In this document: positions 1 to 11,750 of the stretch, piece by piece
How positions within the stretch are numbered: the stretch's first letter is position 1
How the letters are laid out: each line of letters begins with the position of its first letter
Source: Marisa cornuarietis
Lineage: Eukaryota; Mollusca; Gastropoda; Architaenioglossa; Ampullariidae
Direction of reading: 5' to 3'
Length of the DNA stretch: 64,000 nucleotides
Assembly: GCA_004794655.1 (NCBI GenBank)
Contig: SMMW01000003.1
Location: 1,922,001 to 1,986,000, forward strand
Position numbers and translations under genes: made by a program
Notes under the pieces: model-generated
The model's database searches: none
Told to the model about the DNA's origin: nothing
The model's input: the letters and a program-made list of their open reading frames with translations, nothing else

Positions 1-2865
1 GAGGGGAAAACAACGATCAAAAAGTTTTACATCAAAGCTGTGTGCGTAAAACGGGGCTCTGTCATAAAGAGTGCGAACACGCAATAATAATAATAACAAC
101 AACAACAACAACATCATTGGCAAGTCGTATATTTGGCGGTCAGGACGCACAGACACACGAGTATTTAATGTTTCACACTGAAGTGACGCTGCTTGCGGGT
201 CAGGGGTCAGACAAGAACGATTTATGGCTTCCTCGCGGGCTCATTTCCAGAATTATCAGAGCGATTTATGAGCTTGCCACACTTTCTGGCGGTTAAAAAA
301 GGCCGGCGCTGACAAGATCTTTCTGTTGAGACGGAAATGAAGAGTGTTTCTCAACAAATGAAGAGCGAGAGGCTTTTTCTTAATGGGAAAATCTTGAAAG
401 GTGCTAATTCGTAAGCTTTGATGCTAATGTGGATGCTTATGACCATCAGCTGCTGCACTCTTACAGTCCCCCCTCCCTTTCTCCCTAACACGACCAATAA
501 GAATCCATCATCTTATCCTTACCAATGCAAATCAAGAAAATGAAGGAAAAGTTTGACAGAAGCTGGTTGAAATCAAGTGGTTACTGGATTGGGTAACATT
601 TTGCGAAAGCAATTTGTTTACATTCGTGAAACCTGGTTGCTTAGGTGACTCATGAAAAAAAAGGACTTTATATAGAGACGAGCGAGGGAGCTGAGGAAAT
701 TCCCTGTAACAGGTGGTGGCAATGCTGCGATGTGCACGTGGGACCCGTACATGTATTCCATCCTTCGAGTCCCGACTTTGTACCGCGAGATCAATTGCGG
801 CGATTGCAACTGGAGTGGTCAGGCGCAACAGATGTTGGCACTTAAAGTTTGTCATAGCTGGCCTGCGCCAAATGGCAGTGATAAAACACTTGATGTGTGG
901 ATTAAGGCTAGCTCATTCTTGCCTCCACGCTTATCACTTTTGTGCTCTACCTGCCTTGATGCAGTCAAGTGCTTAGAAGGGAAGGAATCCATCAAAATAA
1001 ATCGGTTTCCGTACGATTACTTGTGCCTCCAGCTGCTGAAAATAGGATGTTGTGAACTCACCGTTCGTACCACTTGCTAATGTCAGCATCCCTAAGGTGT
1101 TTTTCAGGGGCCAGGTGTTCAGTGGCGCTAGCTGAATGTTAATGCTGAGCAGTCAGCTAAAAAGATTTAGAACATTAGGAGTCTAGCTGACTGCCTTAGC
1201 ACTACATAGCACAGCTGTGCAACCGACCCCAGGAGACTGAAATCGATGGCTATAGCTAAACAGCATCGATGGAGCAGGGACGACCCTCTTGAAAGTCGTT
1301 GGCTGAATTTATACTGTTGGTCATCTGCTGTGATTGACTACAGTTCACTGTCTGCAAGCGTCCAGGCCAAATGTCCTCATTCTTGTCTCACAAACTGACC
1401 GCTACAGCGAAAAGCTGGAAGCAGCTTGTTGCTTGGCTTCCGTCCGATCAAGTTATACTTTTGAATTTAATATTCATTCCTGTTTTAAGTGAGCTTCAAG
1501 TTTTAGTTTCTGTCGCCGCCAGGGTCCACCTTATCGTGGGCGGACGAGCTCGCCCCAGGAGTTGGGAAAAGTGGGGCAAGCAAAACCGTTTGTGGTTCGT
1601 TTGTCTGTGACGAGGAGGCGTTTCCTTACACGATGATTCCCTTGGGGAAAATAAGCTTGAACCTGTCCACCACGCTTGCTCCTCCCTGTCGGTCAGTAAC
1701 TTATTGTCTTCTGTTGTAGAAGAGTATAAAGGGTAGTAACCTCCTTCCCATGTGTCAAGTGCAAGGGATCAAAGGACACGCTCACTGACATACCGACTTT
1801 CTCTGTCTCTCTTCATGTAGTTGAGTGTCTATTAGCCGAAATTAAGATTTGAAGCTCTACGGAATTGCATGAGTGGTATAAATATGACATATTAATAAAG
1901 ATTAATGAAGAAGAGACAGTTTAGCCTGTTTTCCTTACTTGGCACACAATATCAGTAGTATCAAATAGCAGTTTGGATGATTAATTCATTAGTAGCACAA
2001 AGGGAACGTGAAAAGGCGACAATCGAGAATTTGCTTTTTCACCTGCAAAAGCGATTAGCTTCATTTATAATAAAAGAATTTATAATGTAACTTAGATTGT
2101 AAGCAGATCACAAGTTATTTTCAATTTAATGACATCGTTAACTCTAATAGAGCCAGTTGTTTATTCCGTTCTGTTTGAGTCGCAGCGAGCGATGTTTTGA
2201 CCTTGACAGAAACGATTTTTTTTGGAAAATGTTTAAAATATTTGTCAGAAACAAGTATTAACTTGTTTTATTTGTCTGCTTCCAAAAGGAGCCTGTGGCA
2301 ACTCTATGGTTTAATAAGGTATTTGTAGCTTTGGTTCGGTGGACGATTCTAATAATTTGTATTTGTACAACCACAAAGACATGCGGGTGATTTTTATAAT
2401 TTAATAGGTTCTCTAAGGTTTTTACAACGAAGATTACACGGAAATTTGCTACCAGAAAAATTATCTTTCCTTACAGAATTAGATGATAAGATAAACAAAA
2501 CATTATTGCGAATTAAAAAATCTATAATCAAACATAAAATTTTATCAAATATCTTTTGTAGACGTTTAATATTCAGTTTTAATTATGAAAGATGAACAGT
2601 ATACGATGAATTTTGTCTACATTTAACAAACCTGGTGTATTTGATAACAAGTGTTATTTACCTGAGTATCAAAAAAAGTCATCACCATATTTAAATTGCT
2701 AATTATGTCAGTTTCTTCCGCCTTTATGGCTTTCTCTGATTCGTGCACAATTAATTGTTAACAATAGAGAATCACTTTAAAATTCGCTTTGACCCTCTTT
2801 TTAAACATGGTAAGCATAAAACCAGATTTTAAAAGAATTCCTCTTAAACGACTGTGAAACATCTT
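1..2865. other. Unassigned non-coding stretch
   Basis: I see no coding region, RNA gene or recognisable mobile element here. The stretch holds a short AAT/AAC trinucleotide microsatellite at about 82-113 and an imperfect hairpin at 1144-1200, listed separately. From about 1900 to 2860 the sequence becomes visibly AT-rich. The frames at 532-1080 are short, overlap on both strands and show no family resemblance. Confidence 0.6.
1144..1200. repeat. Imperfect inverted repeat (hairpin)
   Basis: The left arm 1144-1158 (GCTGAGCAGTCAGCT) pairs with 1185-1200, whose reverse complement is GCTAAGGCAGTCAGCT. This gives a stem of about 14-18 bp with one bulge and a loop of about 26 nt. Pairing continues weakly outward. 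It could be the relic of a small foldback element or chance. Confidence 0.4.
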
Positions 2866-4570
2866 TTATTCATTTATTCGTCCCTTGACTGGTACCAGTG
2901 GTTGTGAAAGGAGCACGTGGAGAGACGCAGCAGCCTGTCATGAACGACGGGCAACCAATCCAGTCCCTCACTTCTGTCAGCCACTTCTTCATCTGGCCAC
3001 CTCGGCCTCGACCTCCTTTCAAAGTACCTCGAAGGACAATCTTCGACAGAATGTCGTGCCGGGTCACATGGCCGAACCCGACCAGCTTTACACCTGTGAG
3101 TCGGGGTTCCTGGTGACCGTGTTTCATAAAAGTCTCTGGTTCTTTTTCCATCTTTCCTGTAGGAGATCCGAAGCAGCCTTATCATGCATTTGCTTTCAGA
3201 TGCCTGGTCCGTGGTTCACATCCGTAAAGCAGGTTCGGTTATAGGAATGACTTGTACAGATTGTACTTAGTAGTAAACCTGATAACATGGCTGCGCCGGA
3301 TCATGTTCAGCGTGGTCCTGTTGGTTACAGCTATCAGATCGATGTCGCATGCAAAGCTCAGATCGCACATCAGTCATCCACCGATGGAAGTAGAAGTATA
3401 ATGGTCGTGTTGGGTTTCTCGCATGATGTTGTCCAAGATGTTGAACAGTGCATATGATTGAGGGAACCCTGAACAGACGCCTAGTGTATTGCGGCAGAAA
3501 GATCACATTTGGTTTTCCAGTAGTAGGACGGTTAAGGTTTTATTAAACACTTTGATGACTTCAGTGCGGCCCTCTTCGATGTTGAAATTTTGTATCACAT
3601 ACTCGTGCCAGACTTAAAGAAAAGCCCCTTTAAAGTCGACGAAGTTGCGATATGAGGTCCCTCTGATGCTGAAGATGTTTCTTTATCTTGATGCAACGGT
3701 TGAAGATGTGCTCCTACCTGGTCTGAAGTCAGCCTGCTCTTTTGTAAATAATTCTTCAGCGGTGGTGCTGAGGCAGTTTTGGTTTACTTTAAGCATCATT
3801 TGCTTTGGTGGCTGATTAAGCTTATGGTTCTGTAGTTCTGGCACTGTTTTCTGTTTACGTTCTTTAAAAGGGGTTTGACTGGTGACTGCGTCCATTTTCT
3901 GGCCGTTCTTTGTGTTCCCAGGCTCGTTGGCACAGAGCAAATAGGGCCTTTGTTGTTTACCTTGCTTCCCCTCTGTTGGGATGTTGTGACTTACTTTCAG
4001 ATGGCATACAGCTTTTTCTATCTCCTCCCGGTAGATTTGCAGGTTTGCAGGCTCTAGTCTGTCTGTTTTGAAGGATGTTAGCTCCTTTGCAATATTCAGT
4101 CCATTGGTTTAGTACAGCAGTGGTTTCCGTGAGAAGTCGGTCATTTCTGTCTTAGATGAATCAGGTCTTGTGTTGAATGTCTCGGTGAGGGTAGTTAGTA
4201 GTTAGTAGGCCTTTATACTTTCACTCTGTGCTATTCCCTGTTCTATGGTCCGGCATCGGGCCTCGACCCAGTTGCCCCTAGCTACCTTAATTCCTTTCCG
4301 GTTGGCTCAATTCACTGCATCGGAAGCTGCTTTGGGGTTGTTTTCCTTAAGACCCTTCTTTGGTCACAGAGATCTAGGATGTTCGTATACCAGGTTGTTT
4401 CGTTTTCCTTGTTTACCCTAACACATAACTGGGTTGTTGACAGTAGCACCTCCTCGATGTTTGCAGCAAGGGTGCTTACATCGAAGTCCTCCATGCTCTG
4501 TCAGACATTGTCTACCCAACTATTACAAGACCACTCTATAAAAGCGAAGTTAATTTCGCCCTATCTTGTT
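2866..4570 (-). mobile_element. 5'-truncated, decayed non-LTR retrotransposon (LINE A, RTE-like)
   Basis: Read on the minus strand, this runs from the linker between endonuclease and reverse transcriptase to the C-terminus of a LINE polyprotein. In order I see a linker with the CDQRR motif (4354-4368), a basic linker helix region, the FRPGRS block near 3700, an RT segment with SIGG (about 3380), the catalytic box reading FACD at 3344-3355, and a C-terminal GHVTRHD...GGRGRGGQ block at about 2990-3080. The active family form of the catalytic box is FADD, so the first aspartate is cysteine here and the copy is dead. Frames change several times. The minus-strand 3' end carries short GAATAAA-type repeats. 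The family is recognised from the linker and C-terminal motifs; RTE-like is a judgement from memory of the family pattern. Confidence 0.8.
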
Positions 4571-5217
4571 TAGAATGTAGTTTCTGCTCTTGTCGTGTTA
4601 GTGGATGCCGTGGTGGTGATGGTGTTCAATCGTGGTCGTCTGACCTGGACTCGATAAAAATCTTGCATAAGCCGCGGGAAGTAGTCATTGATCCTTCGAG
4701 CCAAGATGCGTGGTAAATCAGGCTTTTTATCTGTTGTGCTGCTAGTTTTTGCCCTTTGCGTCCTGTGAATTTTCTTTTGTATTAGACCAAAGGCTTTGAA
4801 GTTGGCGTAAAGCACAGGCCGGCGAAGGCTGGCGTGCAAAGCGGCAACAAAACACGCGCAGAACATACACCCTCGTTTGAGAACTTTCTTTTCCTTTCTT
4901 TCGCAGGGGACCTCGCGAGGATGACCGCCATCACACAGGTCGCAGTCTTTTTTTTCTGGGCAAGCACATTGCCACCGAAGTAAAATGAAAAGGAGATAAA
5001 CATTAAAGGAAATGAATGACAAAAAACTGGATTTTTTTGTGGCAATTTACTATTAGTTATTGATCGTTCTTGACGATTCCGGAATGTGCAGAGGGGAAAC
5101 TGTTTTGGTTAACTGGCATTTCTTGTGTTAGACGTTGGTTGCCATTAGCGCAAAGACAAGACTTGTCCTTCCTCTGCACACCCACACCCTGACCCACACA
5201 TCACACACAAATAATAT
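4571..5217. other. Unassigned stretch upstream of LINE A
   Basis: The minus strand holds a 150-codon frame (4570-5022) with a run of basic residues, but I do not recognise it as endonuclease or linker. It could be a diverged 5' part of LINE A or unrelated sequence. A duplicated-looking phrase AGGCCGGCG...GGCTGGCG near 4816 is the only other structure seen. Confidence 0.4.
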
Positions 5218-5242
5218 CACACACACACACACACACACACAC
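5218..5242. repeat. (CA)n microsatellite
   Basis: About 12 CA dinucleotides, followed after a short spacer by a CT tract. Confidence 0.95.
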
Positions 5243-6689
5243 GCATTCTCTCTCTCTCCTTATTTCCAGGACTGGAGCGTGAGTGCGGACGCTGCTATAA
5301 ATGCATGGGTACTGACATAGTCTCCCCTCCGCGGGCTGTGCCAGTAACTGTGAACAGTCCTGCCCCACCCCTTTACACTGCACGCCCACCACACGTACAG
5401 TTTAGGGAAATGTCGTAAAACATCGAAAATAAAAAAATATTTGAGTTTCTCTCCCGCACCTCCCCCTGTTATTATCATCGTGTGGTGAGATCAAAGGCCG
5501 ATAAGCAGCTGACAGGTAAAAAAGGATGCCCCTCCCAGAAAGCGAATAATGAGGGCTACTTTGAGACAGCCACCATGTCTTAGAGCGAATCAGGTCATAC
5601 AGTTCAACGACAAAACACGATGGAGCGAGAAAAGTCATAATGCAGGATATGTTCATCAAAGTTAATATGATGAAGTTTTAGAACGATTTGTGCTGACTAA
5701 TCACAACTACTAGATATATCAGACAACACTGGACAGTCTCCACAAGATTACAATGCAAAAATAGAATCGTAAATACAGCTGAGTGTGAGACACAATGATC
5801 ATGTGCCCGTCAGAGCTTAGTGACTAGAAATATTTCAACTTCACAATTGGTGAAAGAAGAGTGGAATGAGACCGAATCAAAAGTCGATAAGCTGGCCAAC
5901 ACTGAGCCCAAGCTAAGACTGCTGATGGAGACTAGTAGTGCGGAAGGAGCACACAATTCCAGTAAGATGAAGACAAATCTCTATTTATTCGCTTCTGTGT
6001 TCATTTTGTGACCGAGATATTTCAATTTACCGATGCCTATTCATTGCCGGTCAGATTACCCCCCACCCCGCTTTTATTCTGGACCATTACAACCTTGAAG
6101 TTACTGGATGTATGTGATGTTGATTGGTTGATGTTTTCATACCTTACAGCAGTTCCGGTCTTTGGCTACGGTTTGATGCAAACTGAAGACTATTAAGAAT
6201 GAACCCAACCTACATCATTTTCCTTGTCCGACTATTAAGTATCTTACTATAATACCACCGTTTCGTACCCGACGGATGTAATAACTGCGTACTTGTCTGT
6301 AGAAACTGATCCTTCCGATCGTTTTCATTGTTAAAAGAGATATTCGTTGCCACACACCAAGTCATTTTAATATCCTCAAAGCATTCTTCCTCTGTGTGTG
6401 TGTGCTTGCTTTTTTCCGACTGTTAAATCTCCGGTTTCCTGTGCATTGAGTTCCAAAGAGTGGGTTCGTATGCCGGCGCGGGAAGAGGTGTCGGGAGTTG
6501 CAGGTCTTGGGCTAAGAGTGGTTACAACCTGCGCTTGTGGCCTCAGTCGAGAACAGTATAGTCTGTCTTAGCTTTATTCACATCCACAACAATGTTAGAC
6601 AAGGCATCAGCTCAATAGTTTTTCAGTGTCGTATGAGGTCCTGCTTAATTGTTGAGGAAAATCTCTCTCTCGATGCGGCCAACAAACTG
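5243..6689. other. Unassigned non-coding stretch
   Basis: I see nothing recognisable. Frames are under 90 codons and resemble no family I know. Several AATAAA-like words occur but none is tied to a transcript. Confidence 0.55.
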
Positions 6690-7700
6690 ATAATAATAAA
6701 ATAATAATAATAATAATAATAAAAGTGTGATTTATATAGCGCATGCTTACCCTCATGAAGGAGCTCAGCGCTTTAGACAGGAACGAGACATGACAGCATA
6801 TGAAAGATGGAGGGACAGCAACTGTACAGACAACGACTCAAAGACAGACATAGAAGATGCAAAGAGGAATCAGGGAGCAAAGAAGGACTGAGAGTTTCGG
6901 GAATGTGCAGAGGGGGACGAGCAGGCGGACTAGTCAATAGACGGAACAAGTAAAAGAATTTTTCAGTGGACTAGTATGTAGATTGTTGCCAGGAGTAATG
7001 CTCATGGAACAGATTTTTTTTTTTAGTGAACTTTTAAAGGACTCGAAAGTGGGTAGGTGGCAGATATGGAAGGGGAGAGCTCCACTCTTTTGCAGTAACT
7101 AAAAATCCTGTGACCGTATGTGATTGTTCTGGTGGCAGAGATTGAGACATTAGACGAAGAGCAGAGCTGTCTGGCTGGGATATAGGAGAGGCTCAGAGAA
7201 TTAGGACAGGACCCTTCAAAGAAATGAAAACACGCCACAGACAGCTTGTAGCGAATGTGTAGCCAGTGGAGAAGATGAAGGAGTGACATGATTCCATTTC
7301 CTATCCCCAAGCCCCAGACTTGAAGCAAGTTGTGTTCTTTCTGGAGTTAGTGAAGAAGGTATGCAGTGCAGCCTGCCAGCAAGAGTTGCAGTAATCAAGT
7401 GTGGAGAGAACAAACACACAGACAACAGTGGCGACAGCGCGTGCAGAGACAATGGGGCGTGTGGAGCTGATTGTACGGAGCTCATAATAGGCTGGCAGAC
7501 AGACAGCTGCAGATTGTTTAACATAATAGGCAGACAGACAGACAGCTGCTGCTTGTCTTTCAAGGGTTATGTCTGTAGTAACGATGAATCTGAGATTTCG
7601 GGTGGAGGATGTGAAGGTGGTGTTGATGTCGCTCACATTACCGCAATGAATTTCTCGCTGGCTTACTCGAGTGGAGCGGAACAGACTTCAGTGAATTCTC
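6690..7700 (-). mobile_element. Old copy of LINE B (CR1/L2-like), 3' part
   Basis: The minus strand carries the C-terminal RT domain and 3' UTR of the same family as the element at 9139-10712. Recognisable pieces are LHWL-IRYKLSV, FFEGSCP, RQLCSSS and TTYGHR-F-YC equivalents between 7023 and 7330, and a TFTSS-RNL block near 7600. It ends at its 3' side in a tail resembling GCGCATGCTTAC and GCGCTATATAAAT, followed by an (AAT)n tract at about 6690-6722. The copy has many frame breaks and is clearly more diverged than the 9.1-10.7 kb copy. The 5' limit near 7700 is approximate. Confidence 0.8.
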
Positions 7701-7744
7701 AACCATCCTGTCGGTATTGTTCTGCCTCATGCCACCCTCACACC

Positions 7745-8392
7745 TTGTTGGCAGTCAACACAGTCCACAGCTTGTAAACTTAACAAGTTTTTTCATAGCA
7801 ATACTATAATCCGCCATCAGTCCCCAAATTTCAGAGCCATAAAGTAATATGGGTTGCATTTAAAAAAAATCAGCGCTGAGGTGCGATCATTAATGGTTCA
7901 CAGTACCCTAAAGATATTTATAACACCAACCCGAGCTTTAGAGCTTCAAGAGCATGTGTAAAGACACAACGAGTGGACATAATTATACCAAGGTATTAAC
8001 GATTTTAACTTGTTTGCCATAATAAAACAATTTTTTCTCCTTTAGCAGTAAAACCACCATTTGTATAAGCAACATAAGATTATCTATAATAACCACACGG
8101 TCCAGGCGTTCGGCAACTTGAGACAAAATATTAAGTTGATTTTGCAGACCCACTACAGTATCAGACACTAGTGCGATATCATCAGTAAACTGTAGAATAA
8201 TCAACTGAATCAGTCAAACGAAAGCTGAATGCCGTGCACACCTTTCTGTCGACTTTCATTGGTTAATTCATTTATAAACAAGGAGAGCAAAATGCAAAAG
8301 TCTCCTCGTTTAAGTCCTCTAAGACAGAAAATACTCTGTCAAAGCCCCCCACTCTTACTCTAGCCTTAACAACTTGATACATTGATGTCTCT
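7745..8392 (-). mobile_element. LINE D reverse transcriptase fragment
   Basis: On the minus strand, frames joined by small shifts read VKARVRVGG, then GLKRGDFC, LFINELTNE and HGIQLSF. These are followed by FTDDIALVSDTVVGLQNQLN (catalytic box FTDD at 8178-8189) and a C-terminal stretch with YGSEIWG-like remnants around 7800-7850. The order and spacing fit the middle of a non-LTR RT domain. Both catalytic aspartates survive, although the frame is broken repeatedly. It is a different family from LINE B and lies directly upstream, in the element's sense, of the old LINE B copy. Confidence 0.75.
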
Positions 8393-9138
8393 GTACACCT
8401 GTGTGTGATAATGTTTGTGTGTGTCTGTGTGTGTGTGCGCTCGCGCGCGAGTGAACAAACGATGGTGGTGACGGAGTGCGCGAGCTTCACTAAACTCTTG
8501 TCTTTGATGAAAGGTATTTCCGGTTTCGACCGTCTCTTCATTAAACTGTTTTTCATCGATGAAATATGTATTTTTTGTTTCGGTCCCCAGTCGCTAAACT
8601 ATTTATTTCTTCCTTCGGCTGTTGTTTAATAAATGTGCGTTTTTTCATGTTTCGGTCATCTCCTTATTAAGCTGTTTGTTACGATAATATGTGTATCATC
8701 TCACGGTTCACTTCTCGAAAAAAAACCGACCTTGGAAATTAAAAACAAACACAAAAACAATTGACGTGAAAAAGGTTTTGAGACCATCAAGAAGCTCACA
8801 TACTTCATTGACATCAATCAAGTGACCTTAATGAATATGGGGGTGTATGTGGAAGCTCACTCCTAATGCGTAGTTGAAATAAAATATATCATTGCTGACT
8901 TAAGCCTCAGCAGGAAGGGTTTGTGTTACTTGTCTCTTGGAGCCTCCTTGTTGACTTCCATTTTGGTGCGTTGTTCGTGTCTAGACATTCCCGTAGAGAC
9001 TGTGTTTAGCAGAGCAGTTTTAATTAGGAAACTGGTGTTGCAGGTGATCAGTGGGGGGGGGGTGCCCTCACAGAAGCAGTCAGCATTATTTGTCTTGTGT
9101 AGAGAAACATCACTGGTTCTTTGGTCACATTAGGTTGA
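8393..9138. other. Unassigned stretch with GT-rich tract
   Basis: A GT-rich tract lies at 8399-8445. A phrase of the type TTTCGGTC...CTTCATTAAACTGTTT recurs imperfectly three times between 8515 and 8680, so this may be a decayed tandem triplication of about 70 bp. A run of G (9052-9061) is also present. No coding region is seen. Confidence 0.45.
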
Positions 9139-10712
9139 CAATAATAATAATAATAGTGAAGATTTGTATAGCGCATATTCACACTCATAGAGAGCATGCT
9201 CTTAGCGCTTAAAACGGGGAAGAGACGTGGACTAAGTAGATACAGAACACAGGGGACGAAAGAAAACGACAGTACTGACGAAACAGAAAACAAAAGGCAT
9301 CAAGTAACAGGAACAGAAAAATATAGTGATTCTGCGAGAAAGATGGGTAAAGTAGCAAGAGGGAAGGGGGGCGGGGTTAAGAAGGACGAGCATTGAGTGG
9401 ACTGTGTTAGGAGTAATACTCAAGGAAGAGGTGCGTTTTCAGTGCAGATTTGAAAGATTCAGTTGTAGGAAGGTGGCGGATATGGAAAGGAAGAGAGTTC
9501 CATTGTTTTGCAGCACAGTAGCCAAAAGTCCTGTGACCATATGTTGTTGTTCTGGTGACAGGAACAGTTAGGATACGGTCGTCAGACGAAGAGCATAGTT
9601 GTCTGGACGGAGAGTAAGGGATGAGAAGTTCAGAGAAATAGTCAGGACAGGAGCCTGAAAAGAAATTAAAACACAGCACAGACAGTTTGTACTGAATGCC
9701 AGAACGGATGGGTAGCCAGTGTAGAAAACGAAGGAGAGGAGTGACATGGTCCCGTTTCCTTGCTCTAAGCACCAGACGTGCAGCAGAGTTCTGTACTCTC
9801 TGGAGTCTCTCAATGAGGGATGAGGGGCAGCCTGCCAGCAAGGAGTTGCAGTAGTCAAGTCGAGAAAGAACAAACGCACAGACAAGAGTGTTGGTAGCGC
9901 GTGTAGAGAGAAAGTGACGGATAGCACTGATCTTACGGAGCTCATAATAGGCAGACCGACAGACAGCTGCTACATGTCTATCGAGTGTCATGTCATCAGT
10001 GACAATAAATCCCAGATTCCTAACAGATGACGTGAAGGTGATGTTGCTGTCGCCCACCTTGATGTGATTGGGCAGACTGACGAGTGAAGGTTGATGTCTT
10101 CTTCTATGGCACAAGAGGGCTTCCGTTTTATCATCATTTAGTTTAAGCTTGTTTTTTACCATCCAGCCCTTGACATCGCTGATACAAGCTTCTAGAGAGC
10201 TAATAGCAGAGTGAGACTCAACCGGCGGAGTGGAACAGTAAAGCTGGGTGTCATCAGCATAGGATTGATGAGAAACCTGGTGAGACCGGATGCATGATGA
10301 AAGGGGCTTAGTATACAGGATGAACAGAACTGGGCCAAGTACTGAGCCTTGGGGAACACCACAGAAAAGTGAAGCAGGGCGAGATGTCTGACCATCAACT
10401 GACACAGTCTGGGTCCTATCAGTGAGTTAGGAGTTGAACCATGAGAGCGCAGGTCCAGAAATCCCGTAGAGGGTGTGGAGTCTGTGAAGAAGCAGAGAGT
10501 GGTCTATAGTGTCAAATGCAGCAGACAGGTCCAGTAGGGTTAATGGAGAGACATCACCACTGTCAAGAGCAGATAATATGTCTGTTGTTACTTTAATAAG
10601 AGGGGTCTCGGTGCTGTGGAAAGGTCTATACGCCGACTGAGCTTGTGGGATAAGATGGTGCTCTTGTAAGTATGCCCAGAGCTGTGTCAAAACTGTTTTC
10701 TCTATGATCAAC
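9139..10712 (-). mobile_element. LINE B (CR1/L2-like), 5'-truncated but well preserved
   Basis: This is the best-preserved mobile element in the window. On the minus strand it reads from inside the RT domain (about 10712) through the end of the ORF at 9407 and a 3' UTR of about 270 bp to a terminal (AAT)n tract at 9139-9154. The end just before the tract reads GCGCTATACAAATC. Two relatives lie at 6690-7700 and 52341-52612, on the same strand. The 5' end appears truncated within RT, as is usual for LINEs. No target-site duplication could be fixed by eye. Confidence 0.93.
9407..10712 (-). pseudogene. LINE B reverse transcriptase, nearly intact with one in-frame stop
   Basis: The protein copies RNA into DNA during target-primed retrotransposition. 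From the 5' side the minus strand shows SAYRPFHSTET (fingers), LLDLSAAFDTIDH (palm, first catalytic Asp), GVPQGSVLGP at about 10331-10360, and the catalytic YADD box at 10250-10261. A thumb and long C-terminal region follow, with LDYCNSLLAG, AARLVL, YKLSVLCF, WNSLPFHIR and FKSALKTHLF, as in CR1/L2-type elements. The only break I see is a TAA at 10427-10429 between SWFNS and LTDRTQ; the frame continues on both sides. The N-terminal RT and endonuclease are missing. Codons before about 10712 in this frame are flanking sequence. It cannot be mobile by itself, but it looks young. Confidence 0.92.
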
Positions 10713-11511
10713 AGGAAGACACGTGCGTGCGGCCACAGCCAGGCTAGTTTAGAGCCCGAGTACAGACCACCATACACACGCAACCCCTACGCAGCCCTAA
10801 ACCGCGTGTCTGTCTGTATGCTTGCACGTGCGCGCGAGTTACAGTCACTGTGAACAGTCAGCGAGACCCTCGGTTAGTCCCCACAGTAAGTCGATGGTAG
10901 ACATCAGTAGCTGTGGACACGTGACATGTTTACAGTCGTAGGTGCTGGCTCTAGCAGAAGACATTAACAGGGTGAACATGACATGTTTATGGTCATGCTT
11001 GCTAGCATTCCACCTTTTCCATCTTCCCCCGAAAAAAATCGTTACTGTTCACGACTCACGATTGCGTTTCAATCCTTTCGCCCACTGAAATAATTGAGAA
11101 GTGATTAAAGTGTAGAAAGAGAGGGGGAGGCAGATGACTGAACACTAAAGAAAGTCTTCCTTGGCGAGGATCTCTTAAAGGATATTAAACGAAAAATATA
11201 GTGGGTGGTCGAAAATAGCGAGGTTAGCCCTGGTAATAAGTAATCTGGAAATAGGAAAGCACAGCGGGACAAGATTAACCATTTTTGTCTCGTATCCGCA
11301 GGCCATTCTGATGCGACAACTACTCCACCAACAAGAGGAAGCACAAAGAGATAAAAACCTTACAAGGCAGACAAAAGGGATACAAGGAGGGGAGCTAAAA
11401 ATAGCTATAGCTTAAACTTTTCCTAACTCCCACCCTGGCCATAAAAACAACAGGTGGCGCGCTCATGTGTGTGTATAACTAGCACAACAAAGATGGGACG
11501 AAAAAAAAGAT
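10713..11511. other. Unassigned stretch
   Basis: I see nothing recognisable as gene or mobile element. The phrase GACATGTTTA appears twice (about 10923 and 10979) with similar surroundings, perhaps a short decayed duplication. Confidence 0.5.
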
Positions 11512-11750
11512 GAAGCTGTTGGTGGCACAGCCTGTCACTACGACAGTTAAAATCCAATGTCGTGGATTCGTATCTCGGCTCTGACACACCCCTTTATGGT
11601 GTGTTTACAGGGCTTGCCGACGGTGGTGTTCTTCTCCCCGTGTGTGGGTCATACGTGGTGTGTGCGTGTATGTGCGCGTGCATGTCCGTGTATATAAAAC
11701 ACTTCGAGTCTGGTTTCAGCAATAAAGCGCTATGTAAATATTCGCTGCGA
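11512..11750 (+). mobile_element. Candidate tRNA-derived SINE with LINE-like tail
   Basis: The 5' part carries a Pol III A-box-like word TGGCACAGCCTG at 11523-11534. About 30 nt later comes a weaker B-box-like word GATTCGTATC at 11565-11574, the normal tRNA-type spacing. The 3' part ends in AATAAAGCGCTATGTAAAT near 11721-11739, close to the GCGCTATAYAAAT tail of the LINE B copies. SINEs commonly borrow the tail of their partner LINE, which supports the call. No poly-A or simple tail follows and the body is not matched to a named family. Confidence 0.5.
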
